From: Parvibaculum sedimenti
GTDB taxonomy: Bacteria; Pseudomonadota; Alphaproteobacteria; Parvibaculales; Parvibaculaceae
Direction of reading: 5' to 3'
NCBI RefSeq assembly: GCF_009184905.1
Contig: NZ_WESC01000013.1
Coordinates: forward strand, 40,681-104,680
DNA length: 64,000 nucleotides
Below are positions 35,146 to 45,037 of this stretch, one piece after another (the first letter of the stretch is position 1; each line of letters opens with the position of its first letter). The position numbers and the translations under genes are program-made. The notes under the pieces are model-generated. The model searched no databases. It had not been told where the DNA came from and was given only the letters and a program-made list of their open reading frames with translations.

Positions 35146-36321
35146 ATGTTCGTCCACTTCTTCCACGAACTAAAAAAAGCGAACGTTCCCGTCTCGCTGC
35201 GCGAATACCTGATGCTGCTTGAGGCGATGGATTCGGACGTCATCGATCGCAAGGTCGAGGACTTCTATTATCTCTCCCGCGCAGCCCTGGTGAAAGACGA
35301 GCGCAACCTCGACAAGTTCGACCAGGTCTTCGGCCATGTCTTCAAGGGCCTCGATCTGATGAACGAAGGCCAGACCGCCGAAATCCCCGAGGAGTGGCTG
35401 CGCAAGCTCACCGAAAAATTCCTGACCGAAGAAGAGAAGGCGCAGATCGAAGCGCTCGGCGGCTGGGAAAAGATCATGGAGACGCTGAAGAAGCGCCTCG
35501 AAGAGCAGAAAGAGCGCCACGAAGGTGGCAACAAATGGATCGGCACGGGCGGCACCTCCCCCTTCGGCGCCTATGGCTACAATCCTGAGGGCGTCCGCAT
35601 CGGCCAGAAGGAAGGCCGCCACGGCAAAGCCGTGAAGGTCTGGGACAAGCGCGAATACAAGAACCTCGACGACTCCGTCGAACTCGGCACACGCAACATC
35701 AAGGTTGCCCTGCGGCGCCTGCGCAAATTTGCCCGCGAAGGCGCGCCAACGGAACTCGATCTCGACGACACGATCCGCTCGACCGCTCATCACGGCTATC
35801 TGGACATCAAGATGGTCCCCGAGCGGCGCAACAAGATCAACCTGCTCGTCTTCTTCGACATCGGCGGTTCGATGGACAGCCACATAAAGCTCTGCGAGGA
35901 GCTTTTTTCGGCGGCCCGCACCGAATTCAAGAACATGGAATATTTCTACTTCCACAACTGCCTCTATGAAGGCGTGTGGAAGGACAACAAGCGCCGCCAC
36001 AATGAAAAGATGTCGACCTGGGATGTGCTCCACAAGTTCCCGGCCGACTACAAGGTGGTCTTCGTCGGCGACGCCAGCATGTCGCCCTATGAAATCACCT
36101 ATGCGGGCGGCTCCGTCGAACATTGGAACGAAGAACCCGGCGGACTCTGGATGGAGCGCGTGACGCAGATTTATGAAAGCTGCGTCTGGCTCAACCCCAT
36201 TGCCGAAAAGCACTGGGAATACACGCCCTCTCTCCAGATCCTCAAGCAGATCATGGGGGAGCGCATGTATCCGCTGACGCTGGAAGGCCTCGACAAGGCC
36301 ATGCGGGAACTGAGCCGCTAA
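35146..36321 (+). CDS. VWA-domain protein partnering MoxR
   Basis: 391 residues. The N-terminal half is a helical CoxE-like region (VHFFHELKKANVPVSLREYL). The C-terminal half is a von Willebrand A domain whose MIDAS begins FFDIGGSMD, with Gly where many have Ser. Such proteins act with MoxR ATPases in assembling or activating metalloenzymes and are often annotated CoxE-like. GGAG lies 8 bases before the ATG; 17 upstream in-frame codons overlap the REP repeat and are unlikely to be translated. Partner substrate unknown. Confidence 0.85.
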   Translation: MFVHFFHELKKANVPVSLREYLMLLEAMDSDVIDRKVEDFYYLSRAALVKDERNLDKFDQVFGHVFKGLDLMNEGQTAEIPEEWLRKLTEKFLTEEEKAQIEALGGWEKIMETLKKRLEEQKERHEGGNKWIGTGGTSPFGAYGYNPEGVRIGQKEGRHGKAVKVWDKREYKNLDDSVELGTRNIKVALRRLRKFAREGAPTELDLDDTIRSTAHHGYLDIKMVPERRNKINLLVFFDIGGSMDSHIKLCEELFSAARTEFKNMEYFYFHNCLYEGVWKDNKRRHNEKMSTWDVLHKFPADYKVVFVGDASMSPYEITYAGGSVEHWNEEPGGLWMERVTQIYESCVWLNPIAEKHWEYTPSLQILKQIMGERMYPLTLEGLDKAMRELSR

Positions 36322-37016
36322 CTCCGCCGCTCATCCTTCACGATGCGGCCGTCGACCAGATGCACATTGCGTTGGGTCGCGGCCGCAAAATCCGTCTCGT
36401 GCGTGACCGCGATGACGGTCCTTCCCTGCTCGCTCACCAGCCGGGCGAAAATGTCCCGAACGATCTTGCTGTTCTTGCTGTCCAGATTGCCGGTCGGCTC
36501 GTCGGCGAGAAGGATCAGCGGATCGTTCGCCAGCGCGCGGGCAATGGCGACGCGCTGGCGCTGACCGCCCGATAGCTGGTCGGGACGCTTTGTCGTCTGA
36601 TCGGCCATTTCGAGACCAGCCAGAAGCGTCATCCCCCGCTCTCTCATCTCGCTTTCCGAAAGTGTGCCGAGCCTGCGCATCGGCAGCATGATGTTCTGCA
36701 GCACATCGAATTCCGGCAGCAGGAAGTGAAACTGAAAAACAAAGCCGATCTTCCGTAGCCGGATCGCCGCCAGCGCATTCGCATCGAGGCCGTTCGTCGG
36801 TTGCCCGTCGATCATCACCTCGCCTTCCGTCGGCACGTCGAGAAGGCCAAGGAGATAGAGGAGCGACGATTTGCCGGAGCCGGAGGGACCGGTGATGCTT
36901 ACGAATTCGCCCTTCCTCACCGACAGGTCGATGTCGCGCACAAGGGTGACCGGCACCGCCTCCTGAAGGATGCGCGTGACGCCTCGCGTCTCGACGACCA
37001 CCGGCGCTTCGCTCAC
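36318..37016 (-). CDS. ABC transporter ATP-binding protein (LolD/MacB type)
   Basis: 232 residues. Walker A GPSGSGKSS, signature LSGGQRQRVAIARAL, Walker B LILLADEPTGNLD, and the insertion typical of the MacB/LolD branch. It is the energising subunit for the permease encoded upstream. I chose a GTG that overlaps the permease stop (GTGA); the longer reading frame to 37472 runs antisense-like through the permease gene and has no family similarity there. Its stop overlaps that of the convergent VWA gene by 4 bp. Confidence 0.9.
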   Translation of the reverse strand: MSEAPVVVETRGVTRILQEAVPVTLVRDIDLSVRKGEFVSITGPSGSGKSSLLYLLGLLDVPTEGEVMIDGQPTNGLDANALAAIRLRKIGFVFQFHFLLPEFDVLQNIMLPMRRLGTLSESEMRERGMTLLAGLEMADQTTKRPDQLSGGQRQRVAIARALANDPLILLADEPTGNLDSKNSKIVRDIFARLVSEQGRTVIAVTHETDFAAATQRNVHLVDGRIVKDERRS

Positions 37017-38263
37017 GCGGCCCCCCGGATGATGTCGACGGGCCTGACTTCCGAAGCCTTGTGCGCCGGATACCATGCGGCCACGACTGCAGCTGCCAGC
37101 GCGAAAAGCCCGCCTATCGCATAGGGGCGAAAGCTCCAGTCGAGAACGAAGCCTTGCCGCTCCGACATGCCCGGCACGGTGAACTTGAGTGTCGAGACGG
37201 CTTCGAGCAGGCCTCGGCCAATCCCCCAACCGAGCAGCATCCCGAGAATGCCGACCAGCACACCCTGAATGAGGAAAATGAGCTGAATATCGAAGGCGTG
37301 AAATCCCATCGACATCATGATGGCAATGTCGCGCCGCTTCTCCATGACCACAGTCGAAATGATATTGAAGATGCCGAACGCGGCGACAACCATGATCGCA
37401 CTGACGATCGAATAGGTGATGGCGTTGCGGATCACGAAGAGACCGAGAATATCGCGGTTCACTTCCTGCCACGACTCGGCGCGATAACCCCAGCGCGCCT
37501 CCAGGCCAGCGGCGAAAGTTTCAGCATCGTCGGGATTTGGTATCTTGATGCGTATCTGGTTCGCGATGAACGCCTTGTCGAGCAGGACCTGCGCGTTCTT
37601 CAGGAGGACATAGACCTGCCCCTCGTCGAGCAGGAGGTTCCCGACATGGAATATGCCGACGACCTTCATGCGCTTGACGAGACCCGAAGGCGCGATGACG
37701 GTCGCGAGGTCGTCCATCCTGAGGCCGAGTTTTTGCGACATGCCGGAGCCGATGACGATACCGTCCGCCGTCGTCTTGAGCCGATCGAGACTCCCTTCGC
37801 GCATGTCGCTTTCGACCTGAGTGAGAAACTTCTCCTTGGCTGGATCGATGCCAGCAACCGAGGCGCTCACATCCTTGTTGGCGTAGCGCACGATGATCTG
37901 CCCCGTCAGCGCAGCCTCTGCTATGACGCCGCTGCGCTGCGACAGTTCCTCGACCTTCGCTCCATAATTCTTGATGCCACGCAGATATTCGCGCGGCTTG
38001 GTGCGCACGAGCGAGATTGCTCCCTTGGGATAGGCGAGAAAGACGGGCTGCGTTGTCGGATTTCGAAACTCGTCCTTGATGGTGATGTGCGGCGCATTGT
38101 TGACGAGGCGTTGCGTAAAGTCCTTCTCGGACCCCGACATGATCGACGACGTCGCGATGAAAAAGCCGACGCCGAGGGCAACGCCCAGAACCGAGACAAG
38201 CGTTTGCCGCTGCCGATTGGCAAGCTGGGCAATCGCGATGGAAAGAGCGACGCGCCAGAACAT
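37013..38263 (-). CDS. ABC transporter permease (MacB/FtsX type)
   Basis: 416 residues with the MacB/LolC topology: an N-terminal helix (LVSVLGVALGVGFFIATSSI), a large periplasmic domain (about 45-270), then three helices including ITYSIVSAIMVVAAFGIFNI and GVLVGILGMLLGWGIGRGLL. It forms a tripartite exporter or lipid-extraction system with the ATPase downstream and the adaptor upstream. The substrate cannot be inferred. Confidence 0.88.
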   Translation of the reverse strand: MFWRVALSIAIAQLANRQRQTLVSVLGVALGVGFFIATSSIMSGSEKDFTQRLVNNAPHITIKDEFRNPTTQPVFLAYPKGAISLVRTKPREYLRGIKNYGAKVEELSQRSGVIAEAALTGQIIVRYANKDVSASVAGIDPAKEKFLTQVESDMREGSLDRLKTTADGIVIGSGMSQKLGLRMDDLATVIAPSGLVKRMKVVGIFHVGNLLLDEGQVYVLLKNAQVLLDKAFIANQIRIKIPNPDDAETFAAGLEARWGYRAESWQEVNRDILGLFVIRNAITYSIVSAIMVVAAFGIFNIISTVVMEKRRDIAIMMSMGFHAFDIQLIFLIQGVLVGILGMLLGWGIGRGLLEAVSTLKFTVPGMSERQGFVLDWSFRPYAIGGLFALAAAVVAAWYPAHKASEVRPVDIIRGAA

Positions 38264-38275
38264 ACGATTCTCCGC

Positions 38276-39280
38276 CTATGACGATCCGACGCGCAAACGG
38301 GCGCCGGGCTTGAGCGTCGATGACGGATTCAGGATGACGGTGGCCTCGTCGCTGAGGCCCGATTTGATCTCGGCCTTGTCCTTGGCGACAGCGCCGAGTT
38401 CGACCTTCTGCTGCACCGCGCGGCCATCGACGATCGTCCATACCGTGCCGCCTGAGAGGGCCGAAACTGGAACGAGCAATGCATTTTCCTGCTTGCGGAC
38501 CACGATGTTGATTTCCGTCGTCATACCCGAAAGCAACGGCGTGTCCGAGGGAAGCGCGATGTGAACACGATAGGTCCGCGCCACGGGGTCTCCATAGGGC
38601 GTGATGTCGGCGACGCTGCCGTTGAGCACCTGCCCATTGAAGGCGTCGGCGCGGATCAGGGCCTCCTGCCCCGGTTTCACCTTGGTGATGTCTTCCTCAT
38701 CAACCTCGGCGTCGATCTGGAGCGCGGAAGGATCGCCGACGATGAAAAGTGTCTGTTGCGGCTGCACCATGTCACCGATCTTGAGCTGCTGCTCGGAGCG
38801 AAGAAGCACGCCCGCAATCGGCGCGCGAATGTAATGATCCTCAAGCCTCGCCTTTGCCGATTTGAGCTCGGCATCGGCGGCACCAAAAACGCTTTCAGCC
38901 TGATCGAGTGCAGCGACGCTGACATTGCCGGAACGCCGGAGTTTCCTCGCCCTCACCGCATCTGCTTCTGCCAGCCTCAGTTTCGCCTGAAGCTGATCGA
39001 CATTCGCCGCGTCTTCCCCAAGATCGATGACAGCCAGGATATCGCCCGCCGCGACGTGGTCGCCCTCCCTCACCTTCAATTCGATGACGCGGCCTGAAAT
39101 CTTCGATCCTGTTTCGGCATAAATATGCGGCTCAACGGTACCCGTCGCATAGACCGCTTCGATCGCAAGGCCCCGCTCGGGCTTCACCACCACGACGGAA
39201 GGCGCACGCAGGAAAAGGAATGCACCAATAGCGAGGGTCAGGGCGGCAATGGCGCCGATCCAGATCATCTTATTCTGCAA
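38276..39280 (-). CDS. HlyD/RND-type periplasmic adaptor
   Basis: 334 residues: one N-terminal membrane anchor (MIWIGAIAALTLAIGAFLFL), a biotinyl-lipoyl half motif (GSKISGRVIELKVREGDHVA), a helical hairpin (about 95-150), the second half motif (IRAPIAGVLL), and beta-barrel domains. It precedes the permease by 12 bp, so adaptor-permease-ATPase form one operon. No outer-membrane channel gene is near. Confidence 0.9.
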   Translation of the reverse strand: MQNKMIWIGAIAALTLAIGAFLFLRAPSVVVVKPERGLAIEAVYATGTVEPHIYAETGSKISGRVIELKVREGDHVAAGDILAVIDLGEDAANVDQLQAKLRLAEADAVRARKLRRSGNVSVAALDQAESVFGAADAELKSAKARLEDHYIRAPIAGVLLRSEQQLKIGDMVQPQQTLFIVGDPSALQIDAEVDEEDITKVKPGQEALIRADAFNGQVLNGSVADITPYGDPVARTYRVHIALPSDTPLLSGMTTEINIVVRKQENALLVPVSALSGGTVWTIVDGRAVQQKVELGAVAKDKAEIKSGLSDEATVILNPSSTLKPGARLRVGSS

Positions 39281-39429
39281 GACGAAGTCCCGTTCTGCCG
39301 CAAATCCGGTTCATTCTTCCACGCCAAGTTAGCCGGGCGAAGGGTTGTCCTGCCAGTCCGGCGATTTACCTATGGAATATACCCCTCCAGGACCAAATCC
39401 GGCCCGAAATCATAAACAACCAAGATCAT

Positions 39430-42400
39430 TCAGTGGAAATCCCGGCTTTTGGGCAGGAAGCGCGCTGCGCGCAATTGCTGCTCCTCGGCCATTGCAAGCT
39501 TCCTCTGGCGCGCGTCGGGCGAAGCATTCTTCACATGATCGTTATGGGAGAGATTGGCATTGCCGATCTCTCCCAGCGATGACAGACCCGACAGCTCATG
39601 CGTCAGGTCCTCTAGTTCGTCGGCGATCACATGAACGACCGCCCCCTCCCTCTGCACACGGCCTTTCACGGCAAGGAGCCGCGACGTCAGTACGATGCGC
39701 CGGTAGCGCTCATAGGTTCGCGGCCAGATGATGATATTGGCAATGCCCGTCTCGTCCTCCAACGTCGCGAAGATGACGCCACTCGCAGTTCCAGGCCGTT
39801 GGCGCACAAGGACGAGGCCCGCAAGCTTCACCCGCGCGTTGGCATCGATTTCTGTCAGCCGCGAATGCGCGACGATGCCGCGCGCACTCAGCCTGTTGCG
39901 CAGGAAAGCGAGCGGATGTGCCTTGAGCGACAGACGGATCGTCGCATAGTCGAGCACGACATGTTCACCAAGCGGCATGGTCGGAAGCTGCATTTCCTCC
40001 TCGCGCTGGAAGCCTCCTTCCTCGAGCGCTGCGAAAAGCGGCAAAGCCGCGGGTTTCACGCCGCTCTGTCCGTCGCCATATCCGCCAAGCCCACGCACGG
40101 CCCAGAGCGCCGCGCGCCGGTCAAGCCCCAGCGAGCGGAAAGCGTCCGCATCGGCGAGCTTTTCGATGACGCGAGGAGCAAGTCCGGTCCGGAGCCAGAG
40201 ATGGCGAACGGAGTCGAACCCCTTCCCTCTCACCTCCATGATTTTCTCGCCCGTCTCGCCCTGCACGCCCTTCACCTGTCTGATGCCGAGCCGCACGGCG
40301 CGAAGCGCCTTTTCCGGTACTGCTTCGAGCGTGCAATCCCAATCGCTGGAGTTCACATCGACAGCACGCATTTCCACGCCATGTTCGCGAGCGTCGCGGA
40401 CGAGCTGCGCCGGTGCATAGAAACCCATGGGCTGCGAATTGAGGATCGCTGCACAGAAGACATCCGGATAGTGGCATTTGATCCAGGCGGAGACATAGAC
40501 GAGCAGTGCGAAGCTCGCGGCATGGCTCTCCGGGAAGCCGTAATCGGCGAAGCCCTCGATCTGCTTGAAGCAACGCTCCGCAAAATCCGCGTCATATCCG
40601 TTGCCGATCATGCCGCTGATGAATTTCTCTCGATACTTCCCGATGGTTCCGACGCGGCGGAAAGCGGCCATGGCGCGGCGCAACTGATCGGCCTCGCCCG
40701 GCATGAAGCCCGCAGCGACGATGGCCATTTTCATTGCCTGTTCCTGAAAGAGCGGCACACCCAACGTCTTCTTCAGAACGTCTTCCAGTTCTGGCGACGG
40801 ATATGTCACCTCATCCGGATATTCGCGCCGCTTCAGATAGGGATGCACCATGCCGCCCTGAATGGGCCCCGGCCGCACGATCGCGACTTCGACGACGAGA
40901 TCGTAGAAATTGCGGGGCTTGAGGCGCGGCAGCATCGACATCTGCGCCCTGCTCTCCACCTGAAAGACGCCGACGCTGTCGGCCTTGCAGAGCATGTCAT
41001 AGACCGCGACATCGTCCTGAGGCACTGTCGCAAGGTTGAGCTTGATACCGTAATGCTCGTCAAGAAGGTCGAAGGCACGGCGGATGCAGGAAAGCATGCC
41101 CAGCGCCAGAACATCGATCTTCAGAATGCCGAGCGTATCGAGATCGTCCTTGTCCCATTCGACGAAAGTCCGCTTCTCCATCGCCGCATTGCCGATAGGC
41201 ACTACTTCTTCGAGTGGCCCCTTGGTAATGACGAAGCCGCCCACATGCTGCGAAAGATGACGCGGAAAGCCGATGAGTTCGGCTGCGAGCGCCAGCGCCA
41301 TTTCGAGACGTGGATCCGTGGGGTCGAGGCCCGTCTCGCGCGCATCCCCGTCCGACACGCCACGATTGGACCAGCCCCATGTCGAACGCGCCAGCGCATT
41401 GATGACGTCTTCTGAAAGGTCGAACACCTTGCCGACATCGCGAATTGCACTGCGCGAACGATAGCTGATGACAGTGGCCGCGATGCCGGCACGCTCCCTA
41501 GTATACTTATTATAGATATACTGGATCACCTCTTCGCGGCGCTCATGCTCGAAGTCGACGTCGATATCTGGCGGCTCGTTCCTGTCCTTCGAGACGAAGC
41601 GCTCGAAGAGAAGATCGATTTCGGTTGGATCGACAGAAGTGATGCCGAGGCAATAGCACACGGCGGAATTCGCCGCCGATCCACGCCCCTGACAAAGAAT
41701 GTCCTGACTTCGGGCATAGCTGACAATATCATGCACGGTCAGGAAATATGGCGCGTAGCGCATCTCCTCGATCAGCGCGAGTTCATGCGCGATCGTCGCA
41801 GAAATCCTCTCCGGCACACCGTCGGGAAAGCGCCAAGCCGCTCCTTCCCACGTCAACCGGATGAGTAGATCCTGTGGCGTCTCATTTTCCGAGAATGTAT
41901 CTGCAGGATATTCATATTTAAGTTCATCGAGCGAGAAGCGGCAGCGCTCCATGATCTTCAGGCTTTCGTCGAGCGCTTCCGGCGCATGCGGGAAAAGCCG
42001 CGTCATTTCCGCATCGGATTTCAGATGGCGCTCGGCGTTGGCTTCGAGGCGGAAGCCTGCCGTCTCCAATGTGCAATGTTCGCGGATGCAGGTCAGCACA
42101 TCCTGTAGAGGCCGGCGCTCGGGCCCATGATAGAGCACATCATTGGTCACAAGCAGCTTCGCGTCAGCATCGCGCGCGAGGCGTTCAAGCCCGCTGAAAC
42201 GCCGCGCGTCGTTGCCGTCATATCCGGGTGCCAGCCCAAGCCAGACCGAGCCCGAAAACGCCTTTGCCAGCACCCTCAGCACATCGCCGAATTTCAGCGA
42301 TAGATCGACAGGCGGCATGGCGATGAAGCAATGCCCTTCGCCATGGGCAAGAATATCGCCGAGCGTCAGGTGGCACTCTCCTTTCCTCGCGCGTCTGTTG

Positions 42401-42741
42401 CCGAGAGTGAGAAGCTTCGTCAGCCTGCCATAGGCGGCGCGATCCTCCGGATAGGCGATGACCTCGAACCCATCCTCCGTCACCAGCCGTGTGCCAACGA
42501 GAAGACGCATGCCATTCGCTTTCGCCGATGCATGCATACGCACCACACCCGCCAGCGTGTTGCGATCCGCGACGCCGATGGCCTTGAGGCCCAGCGCCTT
42601 CGCAGCCAGCACCAGTTCGTCCGCATGGGAACCGCCATGCAGGAAACTGAAATTCGTCATCACGGCAAGTTCGGCAAAACCGCCCTTGCGGGAAAAGCGG
42701 ATCACTTTTCTCTCCTCATCATCTTCATCCGAAAATCCCAT
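39430..42741 (-). CDS. dnaE2: Error-prone DNA polymerase DnaE2 (ImuC)
   Basis: C-family polymerase for SOS-induced translesion synthesis. 1103 residues: N-terminal PHP domain (FAELAVMTNFSFLHGGSHAD), polymerase core with GRGSAANSAVCYCLGIT and the catalytic aspartates in PPDIDVDFEHERREEVIQYI, then helix-hairpin-helix and OB domains (ANIIIWPRTYERYRRIVLTS). The ATG chosen, giving MGFSDEDDEERK, overlaps the imuB stop by 17 bp; an in-frame extension of 60 codons lies wholly inside imuB. Expression is presumably driven by the SOS box upstream of imuB. Confidence 0.95.
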   Translation of the reverse strand: MGFSDEDDEERKVIRFSRKGGFAELAVMTNFSFLHGGSHADELVLAAKALGLKAIGVADRNTLAGVVRMHASAKANGMRLLVGTRLVTEDGFEVIAYPEDRAAYGRLTKLLTLGNRRARKGECHLTLGDILAHGEGHCFIAMPPVDLSLKFGDVLRVLAKAFSGSVWLGLAPGYDGNDARRFSGLERLARDADAKLLVTNDVLYHGPERRPLQDVLTCIREHCTLETAGFRLEANAERHLKSDAEMTRLFPHAPEALDESLKIMERCRFSLDELKYEYPADTFSENETPQDLLIRLTWEGAAWRFPDGVPERISATIAHELALIEEMRYAPYFLTVHDIVSYARSQDILCQGRGSAANSAVCYCLGITSVDPTEIDLLFERFVSKDRNEPPDIDVDFEHERREEVIQYIYNKYTRERAGIAATVISYRSRSAIRDVGKVFDLSEDVINALARSTWGWSNRGVSDGDARETGLDPTDPRLEMALALAAELIGFPRHLSQHVGGFVITKGPLEEVVPIGNAAMEKRTFVEWDKDDLDTLGILKIDVLALGMLSCIRRAFDLLDEHYGIKLNLATVPQDDVAVYDMLCKADSVGVFQVESRAQMSMLPRLKPRNFYDLVVEVAIVRPGPIQGGMVHPYLKRREYPDEVTYPSPELEDVLKKTLGVPLFQEQAMKMAIVAAGFMPGEADQLRRAMAAFRRVGTIGKYREKFISGMIGNGYDADFAERCFKQIEGFADYGFPESHAASFALLVYVSAWIKCHYPDVFCAAILNSQPMGFYAPAQLVRDAREHGVEMRAVDVNSSDWDCTLEAVPEKALRAVRLGIRQVKGVQGETGEKIMEVRGKGFDSVRHLWLRTGLAPRVIEKLADADAFRSLGLDRRAALWAVRGLGGYGDGQSGVKPAALPLFAALEEGGFQREEEMQLPTMPLGEHVVLDYATIRLSLKAHPLAFLRNRLSARGIVAHSRLTEIDANARVKLAGLVLVRQRPGTASGVIFATLEDETGIANIIIWPRTYERYRRIVLTSRLLAVKGRVQREGAVVHVIADELEDLTHELSGLSSLGEIGNANLSHNDHVKNASPDARQRKLAMAEEQQLRAARFLPKSRDFH

Positions 42742-44326
42742 GCAGATACCAGAGCGGCATTTCGGTATCGCGCTGATAAAGACCGTCGCGATAGAGCCAG
42801 AAACGGCGACCATCCTTGTCTTCGACGCGGTAATAATCGCGCGTCCGTTCGCCATCGCGCCGCCACCATTCAGGCGCGATGCGTTCCGGTCCCTCCGACC
42901 GCACGACGTGATGCAGGACACGGCGCCAGCGGAAGCTGCGCGGCGGACCTTCCGGCACTTCGGCCGTCACCTCGATCTGTTCGGCGCAGGCAAGCATGCG
43001 CAGGGGGCGACCCACCACGCCGTCGAGTTTCTGCAATTCCGGAATGCGCCAGTCATTGGGCGATATGATGGACGTGGGCGGCAGCGCCCCACTCATCGCG
43101 GGCACGGTCGCAACGGCGCGTTCGGGAATGTAGCTCGCGCAAGGCCGCAGTCGACGCACGCGCGAAGGTCCGAGACGATTGCCGATCCTGTCGATCAGCG
43201 CATCGATGTTCCGCTCGCCACTATCTTCATCTGACAGTGCGGCTTGCGAAGGCGACATGGCATCGACAGCGAGTGCCGCGAGGCTCAGCGCCTCAATGCC
43301 GTACCCCGCATCGAAATCGTCTCCAACCTGTTTCAGCTTCTCGCGGAAGAGGCGCGCGAGATGCTTCGCCTCGCGCGAGGGGGCGCTAGTGCCGGCGAGA
43401 AGCTGCGAGACTTCCCCATCGACACGGAAGAGAAGAAGTTCGAGCCGCCGCGCGCCCTTCAGGTCGCGCGTCAGCAGATCGCAGAGTTCGACGGCAAGGC
43501 GTTCCACCGCCGTTTCGATATCCTCGATGCGGGTCAGCCCTTCGGCGAAAAGAAGCCGCGCTCGAAAAGGCACCAGCGGCATTTCGGGGGAAATGGGTTC
43601 TGCCGTGCGCCCCAGCGCCTCATCGAGACGGCGAGCGACATCAGGGCCGAAGCGCGCGGTGAGGGGCGCGCGGGGGCGCCCATAAAGATCGCCCACCCGC
43701 TTCAGGCCGAGCCGGTGGAGCCCGTCGCAAATGTCGTGTGAGAGCCGCAAGGCGCGGATGGGCAGACCTTTAAGCGCGTGCTCCTCCTCGCCTGCGGGCA
43801 GAACGAAGACCTGCCTTTCGTCGAAGCGGGCAAGCGCCCAAGCCGCGCCGGGCGTTGCCGCCGCGACCGCCCGCGCAGCGATGCCGAAACCCCTGAGACG
43901 CGCGACCAGATCGTCGAGCAGCGCCGCATCGCCGCCAAAGAGATGATCGCAGCCGGTTATGTCCATGAGAATGCCGTCAGGCTCGACACCCAACCCGTTC
44001 GCATCCGGCGCGGTCCAGGGCGTGTAGCGCCCGCACCAGTCGGCGAGCTTCTTCAGCGCAGCAGCATCGGCGGCCAGATCGGCGTCACGCACTTCAAGCC
44101 TTCTGCAAAGCGCCGTGGCGTCGGTGACGAGCTGATCCTCATTTACGCCCTCCTGCGCTGCGGCGCGGTTGCGCGCGGTAATTCGGGGGCCACCTTGAGC
44201 CGACATGGCAAGAGCGAGCGGACGCCTGCGATCTGGCTTTCTGCCTTTTGCCCTCAGCGCCCTGAAGAACCGATCCATCGGCCAATGCGGCAGAAAAACC
44301 GCTACGATCCGTCGCCGCCCTATCAT
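42725..44326 (-). CDS. imuB: Y-family-like protein ImuB
   Basis: Catalytically inactive Y-family polymerase relative that links DnaE2 to the beta clamp during mutagenic repair. About 533 residues from MIGRRRIVAVFLPHWPMDRF. The ORF could start eight codons earlier at a TTG, but that codon lies inside the SOS box, so the ATG is preferred. Conserved segments include PDGILMDITGCDHLFGGDA and RLSHDICDGLHRLGLKRVGD. Overlaps dnaE2. Confidence 0.92.
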   Translation of the reverse strand: MIGRRRIVAVFLPHWPMDRFFRALRAKGRKPDRRRPLALAMSAQGGPRITARNRAAAQEGVNEDQLVTDATALCRRLEVRDADLAADAAALKKLADWCGRYTPWTAPDANGLGVEPDGILMDITGCDHLFGGDAALLDDLVARLRGFGIAARAVAAATPGAAWALARFDERQVFVLPAGEEEHALKGLPIRALRLSHDICDGLHRLGLKRVGDLYGRPRAPLTARFGPDVARRLDEALGRTAEPISPEMPLVPFRARLLFAEGLTRIEDIETAVERLAVELCDLLTRDLKGARRLELLLFRVDGEVSQLLAGTSAPSREAKHLARLFREKLKQVGDDFDAGYGIEALSLAALAVDAMSPSQAALSDEDSGERNIDALIDRIGNRLGPSRVRRLRPCASYIPERAVATVPAMSGALPPTSIISPNDWRIPELQKLDGVVGRPLRMLACAEQIEVTAEVPEGPPRSFRWRRVLHHVVRSEGPERIAPEWWRRDGERTRDYYRVEDKDGRRFWLYRDGLYQRDTEMPLWYLHGIFG

Positions 44327-44344
44327 CGGCACGCCATCCAAATA

Positions 44345-44359
44345 GAACAAAACAAGAAC
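44345..44359 (-). promoter_or_regulatory. SOS (LexA) box of imuB-dnaE2
   Basis: GAAC-AAAACAA-GAAC (GTTC-N7-GTTC on the gene strand), an exact alphaproteobacterial LexA site 19 bp upstream of the chosen imuB start. Confidence 0.88.
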
Positions 44360-44473
44360 TTAAATCTGCTCCCCTCCGAACAGAAAGGCGAGTCAAAAAT
44401 TTTGACTGCCCGCAACGTCCTTTCGCATCGTTCACGCTAAGATTAGATTTCATTCAAGGAGAGGCTGTTCGAG

Positions 44474-44734
44474 ATGAAGTCCAGACGCGCTTTACGAATT
44501 GGTTTTCTGGCTTGCTTCACCCTGCTCGCAGCGGCTTGTGCAGACCCCGCCGCTGAAAAGGCGCGGCTTGATGCCATCGACAATCAGAACTGCATTGATC
44601 TTGGCTTCAAGCCCGGCACCGAGGCCTATGGCAATTGCCGCCTCAAGCTGAAGGAAATCCGCGCCAAGAACGAAGGCGCGCAATCGCCCAATGTGAGCTT
44701 CGGTCTGGGCGTTGGTGTCGCTCACGGCTTTTAA
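44474..44734 (+). CDS. Small lipoprotein A
   Basis: 86 residues, function unknown. A signal peptide with lipobox LAAAC (Cys near residue 22) is followed by a short helical region with the motif CIDLGFKPGTEAYGNCRLKL. It is paralogous to the next gene, 17 bp downstream, which carries C-x2-LGFK-x-GT-x-A-x-GNC-x-LKLKEIRA in the same place. GGAG lies about 10 bases before the ATG. The pair of cysteines in the motif is conserved in both, which suggests a disulfide in the periplasm. Confidence 0.75.
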   Translation: MKSRRALRIGFLACFTLLAAACADPAAEKARLDAIDNQNCIDLGFKPGTEAYGNCRLKLKEIRAKNEGAQSPNVSFGLGVGVAHGF

Positions 44735-44751
44735 GTCCTGAGGAGGTGTGA

Positions 44752-45021
44752 ATGCGTAAATGGTTTGCGGTGGCAGTGTTTATGACGCTTGCCGCATGCG
44801 TCAGCCCCGAGGAACAGGCGGCGAAAGACGCGGCCCAGCGAGCCGCCGACGAACATGAATGCCAGAGCCTCGGTTTCAAGTCCGGAACGACTGCCTTCGG
44901 CAATTGCATGCTGAAGCTCAAGGAGATCCGGGCACAGGAAGAAAATACCCGCGCCATCGATCGCGCCAATACCATGCCGCCACCCTGGTGGGGACCACGC
45001 TACGGCCGGCCCTATTGGTAG
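44752..45021 (+). CDS. Small lipoprotein B
   Basis: 89 residues, paralogue of the preceding gene. Lipobox LAAC near residue 16, then ECQSLGFKSGTTAFGNCMLK and a Trp/Pro/Tyr-rich end. A strong GAGGAGG site precedes the ATG. Both genes sit on the plus strand between imuB and imuA, which are on the minus strand; it converges with imuA, ending 16 bp from it. Function unknown. Confidence 0.75.
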   Translation: MRKWFAVAVFMTLAACVSPEEQAAKDAAQRAADEHECQSLGFKSGTTAFGNCMLKLKEIRAQEENTRAIDRANTMPPPWWGPRYGRPYW

Positions 45022-45037
45022 CGACGTGCCGCGACGA

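Noticed and set aside
39631..41415. 594-codon plus-strand ORF opposite dnaE2
   Set aside because: Complete overlap with the dnaE2 polymerase core; shadow of its codon bias.
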